The position numbers and the translations under genes are program-made. Positions 1-6,302 of a DNA stretch of 38,051 nucleotides are shown here, piece by piece. The stretch's first letter is position 1. Every line of letters starts with the position of its first letter. The notes beneath the pieces were generated by a model that was given only the letters and a program-made list of their open reading frames with translations, made no database searches and was not told the origin of the DNA. The stretch is from Clostridia bacterium (GTDB lineage: Bacteria; Bacillota; Clostridia; UBA1381; UBA9506): contig JAFYVH010000004.1 of assembly GCA_017549205.1 (NCBI GenBank), forward strand, positions 1 through 38,051, given 5' to 3'.

Positions 1-767
1 CCACAGAGGAAGATGACTTTAAAATCAGTGTGGAAAAATTAGAAGCGGCTTTGACCGATAAAACTCGTGCCGTTATTTTAAACAGCCCATCAAACCCCAC
101 GGGTATGGTTTATACAGAAGAAGAGCTTAAAGCCATTGCCGATTTTATTGTTAAACATGATTTATATGTGATTTCTGATGAAATTTATGAGCATTTGATT
201 TATGAAGGCACTCATGTGAGCATTGCATCTTTTGGTGAAGAGATTAAGGCTCGTACCATCATTATTAATGGTGTGTCCAAAACCTATGCCATGACAGGTT
301 GGCGCATTGGTTTTGCAGCAGCGGCTCCCGAAATTGCCAAGGTTATGGCCAATGTGCAGTCACATGCATCTTCTAATCCCAACTCGATTGCGCAGGCAGC
401 GACGGTGGCAGCGCTTTCCGGTGGAAAAGAAGAAATTGAGGTTATGAAAAAGGCTTTTGCTGAGCGTCGCAATTACATGGTTGACCGCATTAACAGCATC
501 AATGGTGTGTCCTGCAAAAAGCCCCAGGGTGCTTTCTATGTGCTGATGAACATCAGCCAGTTAAAGGGTCACAAGCTGGCCGGCAAGACCATTGAAACAT
601 CCGATGATTTTGCAGAAGTTCTGCTTAATGAAGCGAAAGTGGCCGTTGTTCCCTGCAGCGGTTTTGGTGCTGATGATTTTGTTCGTTGGTCCTATGCCGT
701 TTCACTGGAAACCATTAAAGAGGGACTTGACAGAGTGGAGAAGTTCCTGCAGAATAATGGGTTTTGA
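1..767 (+). CDS. Class I/II PLP aminotransferase, C-terminal part (5' end outside window)
   Basis: Transfers amino groups between an amino acid and a 2-oxoacid using pyridoxal phosphate; aspartate aminotransferase is the likeliest subtype. The open frame runs in from the window edge (first full codon at base 3), so the N-terminal part is missing; the GTG at base 30 is only an internal codon. Seen in order: SPSNPTG (Asn contacts PLP), SDEIYEH (Asp and Tyr contact the PLP ring), then SKTYAMTGWRIGF, the PLP-lysine motif with the downstream phosphate-binding Arg, and a C-terminal substrate domain ending FVRWSYAVS, whose Arg normally binds the substrate carboxylate. A strong hairpin terminator follows 14 bases after the stop. 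Substrate specificity cannot be read from this part; alanine or aromatic aminotransferase remain possible. Confidence 0.93.
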   Translation, partial: TEEDDFKISVEKLEAALTDKTRAVILNSPSNPTGMVYTEEELKAIADFIVKHDLYVISDEIYEHLIYEGTHVSIASFGEEIKARTIIINGVSKTYAMTGWRIGFAAAAPEIAKVMANVQSHASSNPNSIAQAATVAALSGGKEEIEVMKKAFAERRNYMVDRINSINGVSCKKPQGAFYVLMNISQLKGHKLAGKTIETSDDFAEVLLNEAKVAVVPCSGFGADDFVRWSYAVSLETIKEGLDRVEKFLQNNGF

Positions 768-780
768 TTTATAAAAATCA

Positions 781-821
781 AGCCCCGGCATGCTCGTTGA
801 GTGCAAGCCGGGGCTTTTTTT
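781..821 (+). terminator. Rho-independent terminator of the aminotransferase gene
   Basis: A 9-bp perfect stem AGCCCCGGC / GCCGGGGCT (781-789 with 807-815) is followed by a run of T ending at 821. It lies just after the aminotransferase stop and just before the convergent araC-type gene. Confidence 0.9.
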
Positions 822-827
822 GCTTAT

Positions 828-1649
828 TTAATACAAAAAGGTTTGCTTATTAAATTCGTTTCGGTATTCGCTTGGTGAAACACCGCAATGCTTTTTGAAA
901 ACACGCGCGAAATAAGAAACATCTGCAAAGCCGGTGCTAACGGCAATTTGGCTGACGGGCAGCCGAGTTTGTGAGAGAAGACTCATGGCGCGAAACATTC
1001 TGTCCCGATTTAAATAGGCAATAGGGGTTAAACCAAATACATTTTTAAATTTTTTAATAAAATATGTGGGTTGCATATATACAAGAGCGGCAAGGCTTTC
1101 AATGTGCATTGTCTTGTCCATGTTTTGTGACATATAGTCAAGGACAGGTTTAAACAACAATCTGTCTTCGTCAAAGTGTTTTTTTCGTTGCTCGGCATAA
1201 CGGTGAATGATGTTAATGATATTGGCACACCATGCAACATCATAAATTGGATTTTTTCTTAATTCCTTACGATTTGAATTTTCAAACAAGGCACTCATTT
1301 CCTTGATGTCCTCAATATCCACCACGAAGTCAGGTTTATCGAGGCCTAGAAGCGACATCAGATTTTGGCCGTTTATCATTACATCAAAGCCCATTTCATA
1401 CATAGAAAAGCGCTCTGAAACATGCGTGTATGCACGGAATTTTCCCTTTGGCAGAAAAGCGAGCTGACCCGGACGAACAATGTAGCTTTGGGAATCAATT
1501 TTTAAAAAACATTCGCCCTCTAACACCCAGAAAAACACATCGTCTTCACCCAAGTGACCGATGGAATCTCCCTTCCAGACGATGGGAGGGACATATAAGT
1601 GAACAGCTACCGGACTGACAGAAAGGTTTTTCAAAACCAACTCTTTCAT
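828..1649 (-). CDS. AraC family transcriptional regulator (cupin sensor plus AraC HTH)
   Basis: Predicted transcription factor, 273 aa. Residues ~10-100 look like a cupin ligand-sensing domain (WVLEGECFLKI, then RPGQLAFLPKG). Residues ~175-270 are the double helix-turn-helix of AraC/XylS proteins, including SQIAVSTGFADVSYFARVFK and the family-typical GVSPSEYR near the end. The ATG is preceded by AAGGAG at good spacing. It is divergent from the Gfo/Idh/MocA oxidoreductase at 1834, and the 184-bp gap holds promoters for both plus a repeated motif, so the simplest reading is that it controls itself and that gene in response to a sugar-like ligand. The ligand is unknown. Sugar control is family knowledge; control of this neighbour is inference. 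Confidence 0.92.
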   Translation of the reverse strand: MKELVLKNLSVSPVAVHLYVPPIVWKGDSIGHLGEDDVFFWVLEGECFLKIDSQSYIVRPGQLAFLPKGKFRAYTHVSERFSMYEMGFDVMINGQNLMSLLGLDKPDFVVDIEDIKEMSALFENSNRKELRKNPIYDVAWCANIINIIHRYAEQRKKHFDEDRLLFKPVLDYMSQNMDKTMHIESLAALVYMQPTYFIKKFKNVFGLTPIAYLNRDRMFRAMSLLSQTRLPVSQIAVSTGFADVSYFARVFKKHCGVSPSEYRNEFNKQTFLY

Positions 1650-1686
1650 AGATTTCTCTCCTTGTTCAATTTTATCCTATTATATA

Positions 1687-1726
1687 CAATATTATCCTGA
1701 TACCTATCAAATAAGGCAATATTATC
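1687..1726. promoter_or_regulatory. Candidate AraC-type operator: two CAATATTATC repeats
   Basis: The exact 10-mer CAATATTATC occurs at 1687-1696 and 1717-1726, 30 bp apart, about three helical turns on the same DNA face. The copies overlap the -10 and -35 of the predicted araC-type promoter. AraC-family proteins commonly bind direct repeats, so autoregulation is a reasonable inference; no binding is shown by sequence alone. Confidence 0.5.
1691..1719 (-). promoter_or_regulatory. Predicted sigma-A promoter of the araC-type gene
   Basis: On the minus strand, -35 TTGCCT (1719-1714), a 17-bp spacer and -10 GATAAT (1696-1691). It lies about 40 bp upstream of the araC-type start and overlaps the CAATATTATC repeats. 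Confidence 0.5.
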
Positions 1727-1771
1727 GACTATTATACTGCAATTTAATCCTGAAAAAGACAATATATTTAC

Positions 1772-1800
1772 TTTACAAAGATATAATAGCACGATATAAT
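1772..1800 (+). promoter_or_regulatory. Predicted sigma-A promoter of the oxidoreductase gene
   Basis: -35 TTTACA (1772-1777), 17-bp spacer, -10 TATAAT (1795-1800). The -10 region is itself duplicated: GATATAATAGC occurs at 1780-1790 and 1793-1803, giving a second TATAAT at 1782. The gene start is about 34 bp downstream. Confidence 0.6.
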
Positions 1801-1833
1801 AGCGATGTCAACAACAGATTGGAGATGATTCTG

Positions 1834-3069
1834 GTGAAAAAATATGTACAGGTAGGTTGCGGATTTCGTGGCATAGGCACATACTCGTGTCCCATTGTAA
1901 AAAAATATTCTGATTGTGCCGAATTTTGTGGCGTTTATGACATCAATCGTAAGCGTGCGACCCTGGTCAGTGAATTTGCAGGAAAGGAAATTCCTGTTTA
2001 TGACGATTTTGACCAAATGCTCAAAGAGGTAAAACCGGATGCTGTCATTGTGACAACAAAGGATTGCGACCATGATTATTATGCAATTCGTGCCATGAAG
2101 GCCGGTTGTGATGTCATTTCAGAAAAGCCCATCACCACAACCTTTGAAAAAGCTCTCTCCATTAAGAAAGTGCAGGAGGAAACGGGCAAGAATGTTACCG
2201 TTACATTTAATTTGCGGTTTCATCCTTTTTTTAGAAGAATTAAGGAGATTGTGTCGTCCGGTGTGATTGGAAAAATTTTAAGTATTCATTATGAATGGAT
2301 GTTGGATACAGAGCACGGAGCGGATTATTTCAGACGATGGCACAGAGAATATAAAAATTCCGGCTCACTTTTAGTACACAAATCCACCCATCATTTTGAT
2401 ATAGCAAACTGGCTTTTAGAAGAAGAACCCCTTTATGTGAACGCTTTTGGCACCAAGTGTTTTTATGGACCGACAAGAGAGAAGCGTGCTGAACGCTGTC
2501 TAACTTGTCCTTACAAAAACTCTTGCGAATTCTATCTGGATATTACGGCCGATGAGCAACTGAGGAAAATCTATTATGATTGTGAGGATGCAGACGGATA
2601 TTATCGTGACCGATGTGTTTTCGCTGATGAAATCGATATTGAAGATAGCGTCAGTGTCAATGTGGCATATTCCGGCGGTGCCGTGATGAGCTATTCACTC
2701 ACCGCACACTCGCCTTATGAAGGCATGCGCCTTTGCTTAAACGGAACCGAGGGGAGAATGGAAATTGCAACCGTATATCGGGGAGGTATCGGCTACGACA
2801 TTAAATCGGAGCAGACGGTCAAGATTTATAATCGACAGGGTGAAGAAATTAACATTATGATTCCTGAAAAATCGGGTGCAGGACACGGTGGAGCAGACGA
2901 TGAACTTTTAGACAGATTGTTCCGTTATCCGAATTCGCCGGATCCGCTGAATCAGCATGCAGACCTGAGGGCAGGGCTCATGTCAGCGGCCATTGGCATT
3001 GCAGCCGGCCTTTCTATGAAAGAGAAAAGACAGGTGGCAATCAGCGAGTTTTTTGAAGAGTTAAAATAA
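1834..3069 (+). CDS. Gfo/Idh/MocA family NAD(P)-dependent oxidoreductase with an inserted Cys cluster
   Basis: Probable sugar or cyclitol dehydrogenase, 411 aa. The N-terminal Rossmann fold begins VGCGFRGIG, followed by the catalytic-lysine motif EKPI (~residue 95) and the C-terminal domain motif HKSTHHFDIANWLL with the conserved His/Asp. GTG at 1834 is chosen because GGAG at 1821-1824 lies 9 bp upstream; an in-frame TTG at 1819 and ATG at 1825 lack such spacing. Odd feature: Cys209, Cys222, Cys225 and Cys231, the last three in CLTCPYKNSC, suggest a structural Zn or Fe-S site. It is monocistronic with its own terminator and divergent from an AraC regulator, so induction by its own substrate is likely. 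The substrate is not determined. Confidence 0.9.
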   Translation: MKKYVQVGCGFRGIGTYSCPIVKKYSDCAEFCGVYDINRKRATLVSEFAGKEIPVYDDFDQMLKEVKPDAVIVTTKDCDHDYYAIRAMKAGCDVISEKPITTTFEKALSIKKVQEETGKNVTVTFNLRFHPFFRRIKEIVSSGVIGKILSIHYEWMLDTEHGADYFRRWHREYKNSGSLLVHKSTHHFDIANWLLEEEPLYVNAFGTKCFYGPTREKRAERCLTCPYKNSCEFYLDITADEQLRKIYYDCEDADGYYRDRCVFADEIDIEDSVSVNVAYSGGAVMSYSLTAHSPYEGMRLCLNGTEGRMEIATVYRGGIGYDIKSEQTVKIYNRQGEEINIMIPEKSGAGHGGADDELLDRLFRYPNSPDPLNQHADLRAGLMSAAIGIAAGLSMKEKRQVAISEFFEELK

Positions 3070-3080
3070 AGATATTATAT

Positions 3081-3115
3081 AAACCCCAGAGGTTCGATAA
3101 ACTTCCGGGGTTTTT
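3081..3115 (+). terminator. Rho-independent terminator of the oxidoreductase gene
   Basis: Inverted repeat 3081-3094 with 3100-3113 (AAACCCC and GGGGTTT at the base, one mismatch, 5-nt loop CGATA), ending in a T run on the plus strand. Confidence 0.85.
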
Positions 3116-3118
3116 GTA

Positions 3119-3153
3119 TAAAAAAAGAGCAAGCGATGATACGCTTGCTCTTT
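3119..3153 (-). terminator. Rho-independent terminator of tRNA-Leu
   Basis: Perfect 12-bp inverted repeat AAAGAGCAAGCG (3124-3135) with CGCTTGCTCTTT (3142-3153). Read on the minus strand it comes directly after the tRNA 3' end and is followed by a T run (complement of the A run near 3120-3126). Confidence 0.88.
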
Positions 3154-3155
3154 AG

Positions 3156-3238
3156 TGGTGCGCCCGAAGAGACTTGAACTCCCACGGTCTCCCGCCAGAA
3201 CCTAAATCTGGTGCGTCTGCCAATTCCGCCACGGGCGC
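3156..3238 (-). tRNA. tRNA-Leu(UAG), CCA encoded
   Basis: On the minus strand the acceptor arms GCGCCCG and CGGGCGC pair, followed by discriminator A and an encoded CCA. The anticodon stem CCAGA/TCTGG closes the loop TTTAGGT with anticodon TAG, which reads CUN leucine codons. A long class II variable arm (CGG-GAGA-CCG) and a TTCAAGT T-loop are present, as expected for tRNA-Leu. It has its own consensus promoter and terminator, so it is a single-gene unit. Confidence 0.96.
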
Positions 3239-3256
3239 AAATAAATCAACTTGTTC

Positions 3257-3285
3257 ATTATACAATAAAATGGTATGGCTGTCAA
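3257..3285 (-). promoter_or_regulatory. Consensus sigma-A promoter of tRNA-Leu
   Basis: On the minus strand, -35 TTGACA (3285-3280), exactly 17 bp, -10 TATAAT (3262-3257). Both hexamers are perfect consensus, as often seen for stable RNA genes, and the tRNA 5' end is about 19 bp downstream of the -10. Confidence 0.88.
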
Positions 3286-3320
3286 GTGGTTTTCGGTGAT
3301 ATGGAAAGTCATACGGTTAC

Positions 3321-3350
3321 AAAAAACCGCTGATTTTATAAATCAGCGGT
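3321..3350 (-). terminator. Rho-independent terminator of the cysteine-synthase-like gene
   Basis: Perfect 11-bp stem ACCGCTGATTT (3326-3336) with AAATCAGCGGT (3340-3350). On the minus strand it is followed by a T run (complement of A at 3321-3326), 18 bp beyond the stop of the gene at 3368. Confidence 0.9.
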
Positions 3351-3367
3351 CAATTTCATGCAGACTT

Positions 3368-4378
3368 TTACCGGACAACATTTAAGCTGTGGAGTGTCAC
3401 CTTATCGGTGATGGAATCGGGGGATGGCTCTTGCGCTTTAGCATAATCAGTGGATAAATACTTTTTGTTGTCGTCCGCAAAAACCGTGACAATAACCGCA
3501 TCATCACCCAAAATATCCTGTGCTTTAATCGCCCCCAAGAAATTTGCGCCGCCGGAAACACCCACGCCAATGCCTAAAGATTCGGACAAAAGCCGTGCCA
3601 TTTTAATGGCATCGCCATCATCGACCGATACGATTTCATTCATTTCAGGCAGTTTTAAAATATCGGGGATAAATTCATCAGAAATACCATAAATTCGATG
3701 TTTTCCCACTTTGTAGCCGGTTGAAAGGGTTGGTGAATTAGAGGGCTCTAAGGGAAAAGCCTTGCAATTTTCGTTTTCCTTCCGGAGACGCCGTGCAATG
3801 CCCATAATAGTACCGCCGGTGCCCACACCGGCTACGACGCCATCCGCTGTCAGCCCCAGGCTTTTTAACTGATTCACAATTTCTGTGCCGGTGCTCTCGA
3901 TGTGTGCCATGGTGTTATCTTCATTTGAAAACTGACGGGGCAGAAAAACATGACCCTCTTTTGCTAAATCTTCTGTCATTTGAATGGAACCCAAGAAACC
4001 GCCCTCTTCAGCGGAAACCAAGCGGACCGTTGCGCCAAAGCTTTCCATCAGGGCAATACGCTCACGACTCATCCAATCGGGCATGTAAATGGTAACAGGG
4101 TGCCCCAGATACCGACCCAGTGCAGAAAAGGAAATGCCGGTGTTGCCACTGGTGGCTTCTGCAACGGTGTCCCCCGGCTTGATAATGCCTTTTTCATAAG
4201 CTTTTTCTAAAATATATAAAGCAACACGGTCTTTAATGCTGCCGGTTAGATTATAATATTCTGCTTTTGCAAAAATGCGGCGTTTTTTTCCCTCGTAGGT
4301 ATAGCCGATTTCAAGCAATGGAGTATTGCCGATTAAAGGTTTAATTCGGTTTAACAACTGGGTGTGATCCAAGGTCAT
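3368..4378 (-). CDS. PLP-dependent cysteine synthase / cystathionine beta-synthase family protein
   Basis: Fold type II PLP enzyme, 336 aa. Most likely makes cysteine from O-acetylserine and sulfide, or runs a related beta-replacement. Visible motifs: the PLP lysine at residue 49 in NLTGSIKDR (most relatives have NPTGS here, so Pro is replaced by Leu), the substrate loop TSGNTG at residues 76-81, and the phosphate-binding glycine stretch GVGTGGT. The C-terminal ~30 residues extend beyond the core (FADDNKKYLSTD onward). The start is an ATG with AAAAGGA about 10 nt upstream. It is monocistronic with its own promoter and terminator, with no serine acetyltransferase nearby. A cystathionine- or D-amino-acid-related activity cannot be excluded. 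Confidence 0.85.
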   Translation of the reverse strand: MTLDHTQLLNRIKPLIGNTPLLEIGYTYEGKKRRIFAKAEYYNLTGSIKDRVALYILEKAYEKGIIKPGDTVAEATSGNTGISFSALGRYLGHPVTIYMPDWMSRERIALMESFGATVRLVSAEEGGFLGSIQMTEDLAKEGHVFLPRQFSNEDNTMAHIESTGTEIVNQLKSLGLTADGVVAGVGTGGTIMGIARRLRKENENCKAFPLEPSNSPTLSTGYKVGKHRIYGISDEFIPDILKLPEMNEIVSVDDGDAIKMARLLSESLGIGVGVSGGANFLGAIKAQDILGDDAVIVTVFADDNKKYLSTDYAKAQEPSPDSITDKVTLHSLNVVR

Positions 4379-4483
4379 AATAAGTCATTCCTTTTTATGA
4401 TAATCTTCTCTGAAGACGCATCTTTTGAGAAAAAGATTTTGCTATCAATACTATATGCATGGTTTTCAAAATATCTCTTTTTC

Positions 4484-4512
4484 ATTATAATACGAGTCAT
4501 TGGGTTTTGCAA
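4484..4512 (-). promoter_or_regulatory. Predicted sigma-A promoter of the cysteine-synthase-like gene
   Basis: On the minus strand, -35 TTGCAA (4512-4507), 17 bp, -10 TATAAT (4489-4484). It would give a leader of about 100 nt; no T-box or SAM riboswitch features were recognised in it. Confidence 0.65.
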
Positions 4513-4701
4513 GTTTTTTCTGTGTCTTTTGTGAGTGATTTTGTTTTTTGTAAAATCTTTGAGGGAAAAGAAACAAAAAAAGGGTTAAAAAGTAATTTTG
4601 TCACGCTTTTTGTCTTTTTAAAAGGCTTGTTATGTCTAAACAAGTCGGGTCTTGGTGTTTCATAACGAAAACATTGAGTTTCTGTAGAAGCTTGCGAATT
4701 T

Positions 4702-4731
4702 TTGATGTGGCTATTTCGGACTACATACTAT
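4702..4731 (+). promoter_or_regulatory. Weak candidate promoter of the DUF6514-like gene
   Basis: TTGATG (4702-4707), 18 bp, TACTAT (4726-4731); a TATAAT also occurs at 4731-4736 but without a good -35. Placement upstream of the gene at 4786 is right, but the match is only partial. Confidence 0.35.
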
Positions 4732-4785
4732 ATAATGTATTTGACAAGAAGAAAACAACTAAATATGGATGAAAGGACAGAGAAA

Positions 4786-5127
4786 ATGAGGTATTATTTT
4801 AAAACGGTTCATGTTGATGGGGTCGAGGGGGAATATGAGGGTTTCTCCTTAGATTACTACCTATTGGAGAAAGAGGTTTGCATTGAATCTAAGTGCGCCA
4901 ACCGATTTGGTGTGGAAATTTATAAACGCGCCAAACGAGCAGACGGCACCCCATATGCTGAATACAGAAAAATATTTGATGTTTTTCAGACAGCGGGGGA
5001 GGCTATGGAGGTTTTAGAACTGATGGCACGAAATACTGTGACACCCATATCAATGAAAGACATTTTAGAAGATTTACTGGGTATAGCCGATTTTGCAGGT
5101 GAAGTGGCAGTCTCTGAGGCTGTGTGA
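4786..5127 (+). CDS. Small conserved protein, DUF6514-like, function unknown
   Basis: A 113-aa soluble, acidic protein without signal peptide or membrane segment. The pattern of an early beta-rich part (FGVEIYKRAKR), a middle helix (FQTAGEAMEVLELMARN) and the segment TVTPISMKDILEDLL resembles small clostridial proteins grouped as DUF6514, recalled from family pattern rather than searched. ATG at 4786 is chosen because AAAGGA lies 8-9 bp upstream; in-frame ATGs at 4702 and 4765 lack a binding site. It is preceded by a long AT-rich region and followed by 200 bp before the CobU-like gene, so it is probably transcribed alone. No function is proposed. Confidence 0.75.
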   Translation: MRYYFKTVHVDGVEGEYEGFSLDYYLLEKEVCIESKCANRFGVEIYKRAKRADGTPYAEYRKIFDVFQTAGEAMEVLELMARNTVTPISMKDILEDLLGIADFAGEVAVSEAV

Positions 5128-5188
5128 ATATAGAAAGCAAAGGGATTTTTACATGACTTTTAAGCAAAAATTTTGGTTATTTTATACA

Positions 5189-5217
5189 TTGCGTGTGGCA
5201 GGGTTATATGGTAAAAT
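5189..5217 (+). promoter_or_regulatory. Predicted promoter of the cobU-like gene
   Basis: -35 TTGCGT (5189-5194), 17 bp, extended -10 TGgTAAAAT (hexamer 5212-5217). The leader is about 107 nt and contains a short hairpin GTTTTAT/ATAAAAC; no cobalamin-riboswitch B12 box was seen. Confidence 0.6.
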
Positions 5218-5330
5218 GAAAATAGATTAAGAATATATCATTTTTTCTGACTTTGTTTCAATGAACTGCTGGATTTAAGTTTTATATAACACACATAAAA
5301 CATTAACATGCAGAACAGGAGGGAATAGGT

Positions 5331-5891
5331 ATGGGAAAACTGATTTTAGTCATTGGCGGAAAGCGAAGCGGCAAGAGCGACTATGCACAGGCGCTGGCAG
5401 AAACCTTTGGTGACAGCATTTTATACATTGCGACTCTTGTCCCTGAGGATAATGACGAGGTGAAAAGCCGCATTGAATACCGCAAGGCCATGCGTCCTGC
5501 CGGATGGGACACTTTAGAAGCTTATGACGGCATTGCCGAGCATATTGAAGAGTTTGGTGCTGCCTATGACGGCATTGTGCTTGACCGGATTTCTGTTTTG
5601 GTTACACAGCTTTTGGGTGACTATGAAGCTGTTTGGGAATCCATTCCCATGTCTGTTATTTTAGAAATTGAAAAGTCGATTTTGCAAACTGTTCGCAAAG
5701 TAGTGGGGGCGGCTCAAAAGGCCTCGGCGCCGGTGGTAATGCTCTCCAATGAAATGGGCATGGGCAGTCGACCGGGTGACCGCTTTAACAAAATCCGGCG
5801 TGACATCACTTGCCGGGTTAATACAAAAATTGCAGCCCAAGCCGACGAAGTTTACATGATGGTTGCCGGACTGCCGGTAAAAATTAAGTAG
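5331..5891 (+). CDS. CobU-like adenosylcobinamide kinase/guanylyltransferase family protein lacking the guanylylated His
   Basis: CobU phosphorylates adenosylcobinamide and converts it to adenosyl-GDP-cobinamide in the nucleotide-loop pathway of B12 synthesis. This 186-aa protein has the family length, the P-loop GGKRSGKS (residues 9-16), YIATL at the RecA-like strand, SNEMGMG, and the family-typical end ADEVYMMVAGLPVKIK. The region that in Salmonella carries His45 and the guanylyl-accepting His46 reads RIEYRKAMRP (residues 47-56), so Tyr50 and Arg51 stand where the two histidines are expected; the strand usually LDCLT reads LDRIS. Start ATG with GGAGGG 7 nt upstream. No other cobalamin genes are in the window. 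It may be kinase-only, or a paralogue with another substrate. Confidence 0.82.
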   Translation: MGKLILVIGGKRSGKSDYAQALAETFGDSILYIATLVPEDNDEVKSRIEYRKAMRPAGWDTLEAYDGIAEHIEEFGAAYDGIVLDRISVLVTQLLGDYEAVWESIPMSVILEIEKSILQTVRKVVGAAQKASAPVVMLSNEMGMGSRPGDRFNKIRRDITCRVNTKIAAQADEVYMMVAGLPVKIK

Positions 5892-5907
5892 TGATTGCGG
5901 AAAAAAC

Positions 5908-5936
5908 TTGCATCCTGATGAAAGATGTTGTATAAT
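5908..5936 (+). promoter_or_regulatory. Predicted sigma-A promoter of ireB
   Basis: -35 TTGCAT (5908-5913), 17 bp, -10 TATAAT (5931-5936), about 50 bp upstream of the ireB start. It gives ireB transcription independent of the cobU-like gene. Confidence 0.7.
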
Positions 5937-5984
5937 AAAAAAGAAGACCGACAAGGGTTATACATTGAAAGGCGGTGCTTGATT

Positions 5985-6239
5985 ATGGATGTCAATGAAA
6001 CACAAAAATATCAGTTTGGAATGGACCGTGATGATTATATCCGTTCTGTTATCACAGCTGTTTATGAAGCTTTAAAGGAAAAAGGATATCACCCCGTCAG
6101 CCAAATGGTGGGATATATTATGTCCGGTGACCCGACCTACATCACCAGTCACAACAATGCGCGGGCGCTGATTCGCAAGATTGAGCGCGACGAACTTTTA
6201 GAAGCTTTGGTGAAAAATTATATTGAACAAAATCGGTAA
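5985..6239 (+). CDS. ireB: IreB family regulatory phosphoprotein (UPF0297)
   Basis: An 84-aa protein matching the conserved core of UPF0297/Ire[23 protein letters not shown], then [20 protein letters not shown] and [15 protein letters not shown]. In Enterococcus, IreB is a small dimeric substrate of the Ser/Thr kinase IreK that tunes cephalosporin tolerance and envelope stress; that role is family knowledge, not seen here. The start at 5985 follows AAAGGCGG; an upstream in-frame ATG at 5925 lies inside the promoter. In most Bacillota ireB sits in the alaS-ruvX region, but here it is alone, with its own promoter and terminator, between the cobU-like gene and queG. A threonine-rich N-terminus is not prominent (Thr at residue 6). 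Confidence 0.93.
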   Translation: MDVNETQKYQFGMDRDDYIRSVITAVYEALKEKGYHPVSQMVGYIMSGDPTYITSHNNARALIRKIERDELLEALVKNYIEQNR

Positions 6240-6250
6240 AACGAATGATG

Positions 6251-6286
6251 AAACAAGGCCTGCCACTTAAACGGCAGGCCTTGTTT
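6251..6286 (+). terminator. Hairpin terminator after ireB
   Basis: Perfect 14-bp stem AAACAAGGCCTGCC (6251-6264) with GGCAGGCCTTGTTT (6273-6286), loop of 8. The U tract is short and inside the stem, so it may be leaky; queG begins only 16 bp later with no clear separate promoter. Confidence 0.75.
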
Positions 6287-6302
6287 ACACAGGGAGAATG
6301 CC

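Larger units (their letters stand above)
4379..4785. other. 407-bp AT-rich intergenic region between divergent genes
   Basis: Holds the predicted promoter of the leftward cysteine-synthase-like gene (4484-4512), a small hairpin CTTGTT/AACAAG (4626-4631 with 4639-4644) and a weak rightward promoter (4702-4731). A short open frame at 4459-4665 has low-complexity, Phe- and Leu-rich content and no ribosome binding site, so it is not called. Nothing else was recognised. Confidence 0.6.

Noticed and set aside
4459..4665. 68-codon open frame in the AT-rich gap before the DUF6514-like gene
   Set aside because: Phe/Leu-rich low-complexity product, no ribosome binding site, and it overlaps the predicted minus-strand promoter.
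5218..5330. Possible cobalamin riboswitch before the cobU-like gene
   Set aside because: The leader is only about 107 nt and no B12 box or multi-helix core was found.
6240..6302. preQ1 or other riboswitch before queG
   Set aside because: The gap consists of the ireB terminator hairpin and 16 bases with the queG binding site; no room for a riboswitch.
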